DNA of 64,000 bases from assembly GCA_023212645.1 (NCBI GenBank), contig JALBYC010000005.1, positions 1-64,000 on the forward strand, given 5' to 3'. Positions within the stretch are counted from its first letter, which is position 1, and every line of letters begins with the position of its first letter. Under the pieces are notes generated by a model. It was not told where the DNA came from. It worked only from the letters and a program-made list of their open reading frames with translations, and did not search any database. Of the stretch, positions 49,701 through 58,292 are shown piece by piece. The position numbers and the translations under genes were made by a program. The DNA is from Farysia itapuensis. Lineage: Eukaryota > Basidiomycota > Ustilaginomycetes > Ustilaginales > Ustilaginaceae.

Positions 49701-50660
49701 AAAGTAACGAGTCAGATTCAGAGCATTCAGAACGACAACAAAGAGCTAGAAGAAAAAGTGTCTGTCCTCGAACGCGAGATGAATCAGTCGCAAAGCACAG
49801 AGCGGAACATACTCGACAACATCCGCTACCGTCAACTGCAAAAAGACATCGTGCAGATTGAAGAAGAGATCAATTCGCTGGATCTCGAGCAGGCTCAAAG
49901 CAGCCGCAAGCACTTTGCCGACAAGTACAACCAAGCCAAAGAGGAAGAAAATCGGCTCAACGGAGAAGCATCTCATCTGAGCGGTGAACTTACGTCGCTC
50001 AAGTCGCAAATCAAGGGCCGAGAGTCTGAACTGCGAGAAGAGTACAAGGGGGTGCATCAAAACTACAAGAAAAAGCTGATCGAGGTCAAGACGTCGGAAA
50101 TGGCCAACAATGACCTGGAAAAGTACGCCAAAGCGCTGGAGAATGGCATTATGCGCTACCACTCGATCAAGATGGAAGAGATCAACGACATTGTTCGATA
50201 CCTCTGGCAAAAGACGTATCAGGGGACCGACATTGACAAGATCCTGATCAAGTCGGACAACGAAGGTGCTCGTGGCAATCGATCGTACAACTACCGTGTT
50301 TGCATGGTCAAAGACACGGTTGAAATGGACATGCGTGGTCGATGCTCTGCCGGTCAGAAAGTGTTGGCTTCCATCATCATTCGCCTTGCTTTGGCCGAGT
50401 CGTTTGGTAGCAACTGCGGCATTCTTGCACTGGACGAACCTACGACCAACCTAGACAAGGACAACATTGAAGCGCTAGCACGTAGTCTTGCTGACCTCAT
50501 CAAGGAACGAGCGGCCAACAGTCAGCTGCAGCTCATTGTGATCACACACGATGAAGACTTCCTGACGCTTCTGGGTCAGAACGATGTCCTCGAGTACTAC
50601 TGGAGAGTCAGCCGGGATGATCGATCCAAGAGCATCATTGAGCGCGCTCGTGTCATCTAA
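46737..50660 (+). CDS. RAD50: DNA double-strand break repair ATPase Rad50
   Basis: A 1307-residue single-exon SMC-like ATPase of the Mre11-Rad50-Nbs1/Xrs2 complex, which tethers and processes DNA ends and activates Tel1/ATM. N-terminal MASLDKLAIRGVRSFDDKS leads to Walker A GYNGSGKT (34-41, K40). The Q-loop region HQEDSNWPLSEP follows. Two long antiparallel coiled coils flank the zinc hook CLAC (C687, C690), which dimerises through Zn2+. The C-terminal ATPase lobe has the signature motif CSAGQKVLASIIIRLALAE and Walker B GILALDEPTTNLD, then VITHDEDF (H-loop). The length matches eukaryotic Rad50 (about 1300). All catalytic elements are intact. Confidence 0.98.
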   Translation: MASLDKLAIRGVRSFDDKSINIIQFFQPLTVIVGYNGSGKTTIIECLKYATTGDLPPNTKGGAFVHDPQMASSNEVKAQVRLRFYAANKVRMNCVRNLQVSRKKGGGLTMKTLEGLLQIADDDAKTGKRGTLSTKCSELDEEIPRLLGVSRSILENVIFCHQEDSNWPLSEPASLKKKFDDIFEATRYTKALDNIKSLRKDRANVLKVDKASLEGLKVDKDRADTIKTKLVRLQSDLADKEAALQELNETIRVKTVQNSKFYDEATKFREIVNRAETLEEKERLHKENMSALQATMTIIKDSDAELQKRKESFRADLDQSRDKQNSLKRRIAEKQEELRTFQARHQTKLSEKGGLEAEQRSHDQAKAKRQTYIEHLSATLVMRGFESSNLSETQISDFEQSIRDQLRKLHSELAKAKEANADKEESLSSSWQNLRAELRAKQSEREQLAATIKRTKDKIKKTQEELETTFLTKTDLEAVEKEREELGSKVSAAQKDFEDAQYDERIRKKNSEIREKDDLREERTSQTNLLNRHAEMRASLGMKQQESKTRRADAQALMERHRSAIASFTHADLPLEQVETEIGKAMSRQEQELSKLETVEHSKSKQVQQIQSGLAFTKKQVSDKQGLLAQLQKEIADVLAAEFDTASEAVTVSADEVAAAKDEYASVDSLDSFLRRVLREAKSKGNCLACNRGVSKTELAAIEKHITSTLASSNTEARKRELKGEIEGWVQRNAECQVALAKETQLKTMKENELPGLEQTIASEEAKLASATVEEEQCTEQVTKTRADVAKLRELKRLGSDISRLLGEATEFDKQVEAMQSDLASTGSTQTAEQVQMEIDQLASAIKSLKRELNGLQQDRETKRSLIASLERDTHRIEMSLVQKRQDYAKKEALEQQLAEMTHDYNEKQHATQTLDSEIEVAAGPIRRAKEELESFKSEADEAELKLKSQVTSLEDSLREMRDLNAAVNAFVQQRGAQRLEECAEAIEKVTSQIQSIQNDNKELEEKVSVLEREMNQSQSTERNILDNIRYRQLQKDIVQIEEEINSLDLEQAQSSRKHFADKYNQAKEEENRLNGEASHLSGELTSLKSQIKGRESELREEYKGVHQNYKKKLIEVKTSEMANNDLEKYAKALENGIMRYHSIKMEEINDIVRYLWQKTYQGTDIDKILIKSDNEGARGNRSYNYRVCMVKDTVEMDMRGRCSAGQKVLASIIIRLALAESFGSNCGILALDEPTTNLDKDNIEALARSLADLIKERAANSQLQLIVITHDEDFLTLLGQNDVLEYYWRVSRDDRSKSIIERARVI

Positions 50661-50814
50661 TGTCATGTATCTCATCACGTTTTATTGCGCGTGCGTTTGT
50701 GTCGCTTTTTGAGTTGGCGCACGACATTTTTTGCCTTTTCTTCCTAGCGACTACCTTCCAGCGACTCCGCACATCGACTGCCTTTGCGGTGGTCAGTCGG
50801 ACACGGCATCTGGT

Positions 50815-53800
50815 ATGGCTCGCAAGAAACCGCCGCCGCCCGCTGGTAAGCCGGTCAAGCCAGCACCTCCTGTCCGTGCCAAGTCCTCAGAGGTGTTGGA
50901 CCTTGATTACGGCTCAGCAGATGTATCTGCATCTAAGCGATCTTCCAGATCGTCGTCACGGGCCAGCAAGAGCCCTTCGTCGTCGCGGGCTAGCAAGAGC
51001 CCTTCGTCATCGCGGCCCAGCAAGAGCCCTTCGTCATCGCGTGCCAGCAAGAGCCCTGATGCAACGAGACAAAGAGCACCTTCGAAGCGTCTGCTGAAGA
51101 AGACGAAGCAGCAGCAGCAGCAGCAGAAACAGAAACAGCAGCAGCATTCGGTCGATCTAGGTGCTCATATGTACTCGAGAAAAGCTCCTTCTGCCTACGA
51201 GACCGAAGAAACGCCACCACCACCGCCACCGCAGCAGCAGAACGGCACAGGTCCGCCACAAGACTTTGGCCAACAACCGGGATCAGAGCCATACTACTAC
51301 CCTCAGCCCCTACCGCCGCCGCCACCAGGCTGGTTACCAGCACCGTCGTTCGAACAACTGCCCCAGTACGGGTATGGTCCCTACATGCAACCCTTTCCGC
51401 CCACCGACGAACATGGCAACCCTTGGCTCGGCCCTTATTTCCCCCACCCGTCTTATGAACCAGCAATGTCGATGCATCAGCAGTATATGCAACATCAGCA
51501 CCGGCACCAGCACCAGCAACAGCATCAGCATCCGCAACAGCAACAGCAACAGCAACAGCCTCCGCCGCCGCTCTCACCACCACCACCTCCGCCGCCGCCG
51601 CTGCCACCATCTCTATTCCAGTACCCACAGCATCAAAGTCACCAACCCAGTGGTATGTGGCAGCCTCCGCCCCAGCAAGAGTACATGCACTTTGACGGGC
51701 CAGCACACAGTCCGATGCCTTACGTCCCGTACCCGCACATGCCTGACATCCCAGCATCGCTTCCACCAGCGCCAGGTCCCAGCCCACAGCCAGCTCACCC
51801 GTCGACGGAGGCAGAGCATCTCGACAACAAGAGGGTGAAGAGGCAGCGGCAAAGGCAAGCAAAACGAGAAAGAAAGCAACAGTCGCTTGCCACGCTACCT
51901 CAGGCCGCGGGACAACGAATCGTCGAATCTCAGGCTAGCCTTTCTGAGCCGAGCCAGCTCGTATGGTCTGAGGACGAGAAAGCTCGAGCTGTTGCCATCA
52001 TCGATGCACTACATGGGAATGGTATAGCACCTCTCCGGCTACTCGATTACGGTATAGATCGCAACATTGTTGAAGCATGCTGCTTTGAGCTTGGAATTCC
52101 TGCAAACGGTGCAGAACAAGATCCGGCCTCTGTCAAATCTGCAGAACCTACCCTGCCAATGACTGCAGCGGAAGAACAGATCATGTCAAAAGACGAAGAG
52201 GGTGCCAAACTTACGCCGCTCGAGCAGCTTCGCAAAAAGGCGTTGGAGTCGCGCTTAGCTAAAGCCGCAGCAGCTGCAGCAAAAGCCCAAACAGAAAGTC
52301 CGGCAGCTCAGGGAACGGTCTGGTCAGCGTTAGACCCAGCTTCAGAACAGCACTTGCAGCGCGCTGCACAAATGCTGCACGACGTGACTCGAATTGCGTC
52401 AAGCGCCGAGGTTTCCGGGTCCCGCAAGCGAGCTTACAAAGATGTCGACGCCACAGAAGAAATGGATGCTTCTGGTCTGGACGCCTACATGATGGGAGAC
52501 GACCCTTCTCAAGCCTCCTCACAGCCTCCCTCACGGCGCCAGCGTGTTTCCTACGCCGAGGTGTATACTGTGAGACAGTCAGCACCGAAGGGCGAGGTGG
52601 ACCTGAATGCGCCTGTGCCTCTCCTCCCTGCGCCAAAAGTCCATCAAACAAGTCCGATGCCGCCTGCTAAAAAAGCTCGGCCGGTCGCTGCAGACTTCAG
52701 CGAGGCTTACTCTACCGACTCACGCGCGAAGCGGTTCCTTGATGTACCACACGGTCTCAATACCGTCGTTGACATTTCTGACGATGAATCGGACGATAGT
52801 GCTGAAGAGTTTGTCTCACTCACGCCATCCGAGCAAAGAGGTGGCATGAGTGCAGGCCACACGCGACAGTTGCAGAAGAAAACGGGCGATGAGCTCAATG
52901 CCATCTACCGGGCACTGAACGGCATCTCCTCCATCCCAGAGCCAACGCCTCGGACCAATGCCAAAGCGCGCGAGGGTGACCATGCACTGCCATCGCTGGA
53001 AGTTCCTGCAAAGGCTCAAGGATCTACGTCTGATTCAAGAGAGGACCTGATCCGTAAGGAACTCGAGATCCAGGCTTTGACGCGCCAGATTCGCCTTAGA
53101 GAGTCGCAGCGTAAGACCAGGCAGGAAACGCCGGCTGAGGCAGCTGTCAACACTGACAACAGTGACGCAAGCGTGGCCACATCTTCCGTCGCTACACCTA
53201 TAAGTGAGAACGTGGGTAGCAGCAGCGGTGATGGTGGCGGCGGCGGAAGCCTTCAGCTCGACCCTGCGCTGCAAAAACAGAGGCAAGCGCTGTTGGAGTT
53301 GATCGCATCCAACCGACGAAACAAGATAGACCACAACACTCAAAGCTCGGCCGCTGTCGAGCCTGAGAAGCAGTCCACTGTTGCGAACACAGGTGTCTTG
53401 TCTGCCTCGAGTCCTCTTGCTGACAATGCAGCAAAGGCGGTGTTTGACCATGAAGCAGAGCCACGAGGATCCGTATGTACTGCAGCATGAGACACAACGT
53501 CAGCGTGGACCCCTCACCATCTTCGAAACACGTGCTTTCTGAACATACAGGATCTATTGTCCATCAACGGCAGCGCGAACGGGTACAAGCCGCTGTTTCC
53601 CACGCTGTTTCAGACTGTACGTTGCTGCGACGTAGCAGCCCAAGGGTGTCTCGTGTTTGCGGACTGATCGTTGCCTTTCTTTTCTTTCTCGCAGATGTCT
53701 AGCAAGTTCAAGGCCAACTGGCTGCCTTCCCCCTTCGGCATGCGCTTTCGCCATACCGCTGCTGTTGCAACACCTGCTGATGTGGGCGAAGGTGGCGAAG

Positions 53801-54038
53801 TTAATGGAGACTCGCACAGCGCGCAGTCGATCGCAGCTGTGGACGTTAACAAGCGCTGGTGTCTGGCCGAATCCAACGGTTCGCAGTGCAACAACCCTAA
53901 GTGCACCATGACCCACGCTGTCGGTAAGTGCAGCAAACCAGCTGCTCCGTGTCTACAACGCTGCTACTCATTCCCAATTTCTTTCCCCCGTCCACGTTGA
54001 CCGGTGCAACAGATATGGATCCAGAGGCTGAGCCCTAG
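50815..54038 (+). CDS. Pro/Gln-rich protein with SP-repeat array and C-terminal CCCH-type zinc finger; four exons
   Basis: The coding sequence is join(50815..53472, 53551..53616, 53695..53923, 54013..54038), 992 residues. Exon 1 could end at a stop at 53490, but a GTATGT donor at 53473 and three further exons with proper GT-AG borders keep the frame. The N-terminus has MARKKPPPPAGKP and four SSSRASKSP repeats. Poly-Q, poly-H and poly-P tracts cover about residues 95-330. A basic segment (VKRQRQRQAKRERKQQ) and charged helices follow, and residues about 840-860 (QKQRQALLELIASNRRNK) resemble the zone preceding the zinc finger of ZFC3H1/Red1-type RNA-surveillance proteins. The finger itself is spliced: CLAESNGSQCNNPKCTMTH, spacing C-x8-C-x4-C-x3-H. 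The end is acidic (DMDPEAEP). A link to the Red1/MTREC family is an inference. AATAAA lies at 54247-54252. Confidence 0.7.
50950..51057 (+). repeat. Four-copy 27-bp coding minisatellite (SSSRASKSP)
   Basis: Four consecutive 27-base units (50950-50976, 50977-51003, 51004-51030, 51031-51057) encode SSSRASKSP, SSSRASKSP, SSSRPSKSP and SSSRASKSP. Each has a SP site suited to CDK/MAPK-type or SR-kinase phosphorylation. Copy number may vary between strains. Confidence 0.95.
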
Positions 54039-54339
54039 ATCTTGGTTTTTGCAGAAGGTAGGTCTCTTCATGTGTGTGTCTCTCTCACGCCAGGGGCCCA
54101 GGCGGTGATGCGGCCAGGCCCGCTTCGCACTCCTCGTCGTCCGTCGTCGCTCTGCTGTTGCCTTCGTCATGCAATGTTTTGGCGGCTTCCCTCCCCGCTT
54201 TGCGCCACACTTGCACGAACGCGAAAGAAAGGGCAAGAATGCGATCAATAAAAAATAAAGGTTTGATTAGCATTGAAAGACGCAGAAACTGATTGCGCGT
54301 AGGGTGAGAGTGAGGGGGGCAGAGCGCGGAAAAAGGGGT
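54039..54339. other. Convergent 3' region
   Basis: About 300 bases between the stop of the zinc-finger gene and the stop of CUL1. Two overlapping AATAAA-type signals at 54247-54252 and 54254-54259 serve the rightward gene. No open frame is convincing. Confidence 0.6.
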
Positions 54340-56742
54340 TTATGCCAGGTAGGAGTACAGGTCTTTTTGTCCATCGACTCGTTCGAGGTACTCTTTATCA
54401 ATGAGTTGATCGATTGCTTTTTTGATATCGGGAATGCGTGGGGTGAATCTGGCGCTGACTTGGGCGACGGTTTCCTGAATCAAGTTTTGGTGCTTGAGTT
54501 GTTTTCGACTCTTCATAATGCGCACGATGGTGGCCTGCAAGAGCAAACGCCGGTCTTCATCGACGGTCTTGAGCACTTCAGACGATTCGATTTTCGCCTC
54601 GGCCCTGATGGGTAGATTGAGGTTGACGCGGAGTTTCTTGCTCTTAAACGCAGTATTGAGTTCAAAAGCGATTTCGTCATCGTCAGCATCATCGTCGTCG
54701 TCGTTGTCGGCGTTGGTGGTGGCGGTGGGTTGTAGGATCTTGGCTTTGGTCAGCATGGCAAGTACCGGCTTGATCGTCGCTTCGTTTAACCCCGTCGCTT
54801 TCTGCAGCTCGCTCCGCGTGAGCGAGTCGTTGGTGTTGAACTGCAGCAGCACAGCTGTTTGAAACGTGGATGTGGAAAACTGCAACTTTTGCTGCAGATA
54901 GTTGGCGCGCACCTCATTCTTGGCCAACTGCCAAAGCCAGGTGAGTTTACGACCGGAATGCTTGGCCGAATAATGGCGTTGAAAGCGCTCGTATGTCGGC
55001 AAGAGCTCGGTGGGGATACTAAAGTCGGTCGTGGGCGCCTGCAACGGCCAAAAGCCATTGGCCAAGACGAGAGCGTAGAAATCAATGGCGTCCGCTTCCG
55101 ACTTTTCGAGATTCTTGGACGTGACATCCTTAAAGTTGTCGTTGAGTTCCTTGCTGAGACCCATATCGGTAAACATTCGTGCTAGTTTGGCCGTGTATTC
55201 GTAGCCACACGCTTCCTTGAGTCGCGAAATCATGTTGGCCTCTGCATCGTCCGACGCCGATGCGAAATTGACCAGTCGCTTGGCCAACATCTTGGAGTAA
55301 AACTTCTGGAACACGTCCTTGTCCTCAATGTACTTGAACACAATCATCACATCTGACAGTGCGTCTTCCAGCGAGCTTTCCGAGGTGGTCTTGTTGGATT
55401 TCTTGAGAAGAGCGTCTGTGTGTTTTGCAAGCAATTCGGGCGATTTCGACGTTGAAGTACCTGTGGCCTTGTTGCGGTTGACAAAGTCTCTGCATGCCTT
55501 GTCCAGTGCGGCCAAGAACCCTGCTTCTCCACGAAGAGCCGTGTTGACCGTGTTCAGATTGCTGCGATGTGCGTCTAAGAGCGCAGAAACGTAGGCACCC
55601 GGATCGAGAGCATCAGCGGAAGCCGCACCTGCTGATGACCCTTCACCACCACCAGCGGCAACTTTTTCAACAGCCTCGAGACCGGTGCGCTTGACATGAG
55701 CTTCAAACTTCTGCCGTAACGGTTCGAGACCTTCTGGTATCCTTGACAAGAGTGTGTAGGTGCGGAACAGATCGTCGGCCGAATCTTTGTCGAGCAAGTT
55801 TTGGAACTCGTCCCACAGCATGCCAGCGTGTCTGCGAACCAGCATGTTTTCACAGCTGGGTACCAACTTGACGCGGGTCGATGAGTGCAGGTACAGCTCC
55901 ACCCGCTCTTCTTCTTCCTTCAACCGGCTTTCAGCCTTCTTCATGTAATCGGTCGTGGTATTTTGGGCGACGAAAGCGTCTGACTCCTTCTTGTAATACG
56001 CTTCGGTAAAGGTGATAAAGTACTTTTCGAATTCTTGGCGGTAGAAGTCGAGGTTCTGTCGGTTGGTATCTGATTCGTCGAGACCGAGAGAGACAAGAGA
56101 GTCTACGACCTTTTTGATCAGGGACGCCTCGATGGTTTCGCCGTTGCGCTGCTTCTCGATTTGGTCAAAGAGGGCCGCAGTCAGACGGTCTTTTCCCTGA
56201 ATGTAACGGAACATGTGATCCTTCCACTGTACGAGCGCGAGAATGTAGACGGTGTAGACGTACTTTCGGCCCTCGTCCTTTTCTCTCTTGACCCAGTGGC
56301 GATTGAGATAGGCAAAGAGACGATGGACGAAGTTGGCGCCAGTCGTGTACCGATCCCATTCTGTGGCGTAGAAGCGTAGTAAAGGTTCTCCTTTTAGGCC
56401 GTCGGCTCCTAGACGCGCTTGCTCGAGATGTGTACGGAAATAAGTTGTGAGGCAGTGGTAGAGTTCAGCTCCTACGAGATTGGTGCCACCTTTTGAGCCA
56501 AAGGGCGCGGTAGAGCGACCAAGGACGCTAGAGCTCGAAGCAAGAGAAGACGAGGTGAAATGGTTGTATGCGACAGTGTAAAGCTGCATGTAGCGCGGGT
56601 AGGTCATGCCTTCTTTTAGACGAGTCATCATGAGATCAATGCCTGGTTCCAGAAACTCCCAGGTAGCTTTTGCATCGTACACAGCCGGAAGAGCTGCCTC
56701 CTGCTTGGCAGCGCTGCTAGAAGACGAAGCGACATCACTCAT
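54340..56742 (-). CDS. CUL1: Cullin-1 (Cdc53), SCF ubiquitin ligase scaffold
   Basis: An 800-residue cullin. The N-terminal repeats start with [18 protein letters not shown] and [17 protein letters not shown], the CUL1 signature for Skp1/F-box binding. The cullin homology domain holds [24 protein letters not shown]-type sequence and [17 protein letters not shown], which bind Rbx1. The C-terminal winged helix carries the neddylation site [13 protein letters not shown] with K744 as acceptor, and ends LYSYLA as in other CUL1 proteins. An Asp-rich insertion (about 685-697) lies in the winged-helix region. The protein assembles SCF ligases controlling cell cycle and nutrient responses. The start at 56742 ([10 protein letters not shown]) is the only reasonable ATG. 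Confidence 0.97.
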   Translation of the reverse strand: [800 protein letters not shown]

Positions 56743-56917
56743 TGTGCGACGGTGACGAGATGGTCGGGAAAGGAAGCAGAGTGGTGGCCATTTCAGCTCA
56801 GTCTACCTCCGCGTGATCGGGGGATCATCATCGCGTGCGCCGCGTTCCTCCACATTTCAGCCACTCTAACATGATATATCCCATACATTCTGATTGCGCT
56901 GATTGCGTACAAGGGTA

Positions 56918-58051
56918 TCAGAGCTTGATGCCGGTCCAAATGGTGGCTACGCCGAACGTGAGATCCTCCCAGGCGCCTGCGACGTCCTCCTCGCCGGCTG
57001 CAGAGCCCGAGTCAGCAGGGAAACCAAGGTTGACAGCTCCAGGTGAGCCAGGCAAGTGAAAACCAGCGTTGCGCATCATTCGTGCAAATTGAGGTTGCGT
57101 TGGAAAGCGCTCGATTGACTCGACCAAGTACTGATACGAGTCGCGATCGCCAGCAAGCATCTGTCCCAGAGGAGGAATGACGTTGAAGCTGTACTGTTTG
57201 TAAATCTCGGCCAGGACTGGCACGTTGACTTTGCCGAATTCTAGACAGCTGAATACGCCTCCTGGTTTCAGCACTCGGTATGCCTGCTTCAGAACGTCCT
57301 CGATATGTGTGCAGTTGCGGATGCCAAAGGCAATGGTATACAAGTCGATGGACTCATCCGCGATCGGTTTGCTGACCAATGCTGGTAGCAAGGGCTTCTT
57401 GCTATTGGGTCCGCGTACAGGCACATTGGGTACTGTCATTGTCTTGTCGAGCTGCTCAGCGTTACCCAGCTGGAAGCTGATCTGAGGTCCTCCCCAGTAC
57501 ATTGTTTGCTTGAAGCGTTTTTGCCCCTCCATGAGCATGCTAGCATTGATGTCGAGTACAGTGACGTGAGTCTCTCTGTCCCAGTGTTTGGTCCTTGCAT
57601 GGTCCAAGATTCTCAGGGCAATATCTCCTGTGCCTCCAGCAACATCGAGGACGTTGATTCCACCACGAGGGTCTAGCTTGGAGACAAAGTGGTCCTTCCA
57701 CATCCGATGAATGCCTAAAGACATGGCATCGTTCATGACGTCGTACTTGGACGCCACTGAGGAGAAGACAGAGCCGACCAAGGTCTCTTTGTCTTCCTCA
57801 CGGACCGTCTTGAAACCGAAATGGGTGCTTTTGGGGTCAGGCCCCGGCGGTGTCGATGTGAAGGGAGAGGATCGAGGTGCATCATCGCTTGGAGGCGGAG
57901 GAGGAAAGGGACTGGTCGGTGGTCGATCGGATCGAGCATAAGGTGTCGAAACGAAGCTGCGGCAAGTGGGTGCAACAGCTTGACGAGAGCTACTAGATGC
58001 CGAAGAGAGTGTGGACCGCAATGCGGACAAGGTGTATCGTTGGGCTACCAT
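56918..58051 (-). CDS. COQ5: Ubiquinone biosynthesis C-methyltransferase Coq5, mitochondrial
   Basis: A 377-residue SAM-dependent methyltransferase of the UbiE/COQ5 family that methylates the benzoquinone ring in coenzyme Q synthesis, on the matrix side of the inner membrane as part of the CoQ synthome. Residues 1-40 (MVAQRYTLSALRSTLSSASS) are a mitochondrial presequence, followed by a Pro/Ser-rich linker. Family signatures are HFGFKTVREEDKETLVGSVF, SSVASKYDVMNDAMSLGIHR, the SAM loop VLDVAGGTGDIALRIL, TIAFGIRNCTHIEDVLKQAY and RVLKPGGVFSCLEFGKV. The C-terminus GAWEDLTFGVATIWTGIKL is typical. The gene is divergent from the NUP159-type gene with 241 bases between starts. Confidence 0.98.
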   Translation of the reverse strand: MVAQRYTLSALRSTLSSASSSSRQAVAPTCRSFVSTPYARSDRPPTSPFPPPPPSDDAPRSSPFTSTPPGPDPKSTHFGFKTVREEDKETLVGSVFSSVASKYDVMNDAMSLGIHRMWKDHFVSKLDPRGGINVLDVAGGTGDIALRILDHARTKHWDRETHVTVLDINASMLMEGQKRFKQTMYWGGPQISFQLGNAEQLDKTMTVPNVPVRGPNSKKPLLPALVSKPIADESIDLYTIAFGIRNCTHIEDVLKQAYRVLKPGGVFSCLEFGKVNVPVLAEIYKQYSFNVIPPLGQMLAGDRDSYQYLVESIERFPTQPQFARMMRNAGFHLPGSPGAVNLGFPADSGSAAGEEDVAGAWEDLTFGVATIWTGIKL

Positions 58052-58292
58052 ATCGCAATGTCTTGTGAGCTGAGGTCAGAAGAAAGCCCAAAAGTGGCGT
58101 AGTCATTGCGGCTCGCTCAAGAAGAAAAAATGGGGGAAAGATGTTAGGCCAGCGAATATCACCGGGCTTGCGCTTTTGATCTTTTGAGCTTTTGCGCCTT
58201 TGGCCTTTGCGCCTTTGCGCCTTTGCCTTTGAAGCTGCAATCCTTCCAACTGACAGGTGCTGGTTGCGACACTTCGTCATCGACGTGGAGAG
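58052..58292. promoter_or_regulatory. Divergent promoter, COQ5 / NUP159-type gene, with CTTTGCGC repeats
   Basis: 241 bases between start codons. The stretch 58167-58233 is built of degenerate CTTTTG/CCTTTGCG units, on the other strand (GGCGCAAA) repeats. It resembles, in base pattern, the repeat in the XRN1/Lon promoter. No TATA box is evident. Confidence 0.6.

Noticed and set aside
50990..51862. A 290-codon Ala/Val-rich frame antisense to the Pro/Gln-rich gene
   Set aside because: It is a by-product of CAG/CCN repeats read on the other strand.
53695..54000. A separate small gene starting at the ATG 53695
   Set aside because: It directly follows a CAG acceptor, is in phase with upstream exons, and its frame needs the 53924 donor to end sensibly. 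It reads better as exon 3 of the zinc-finger gene.
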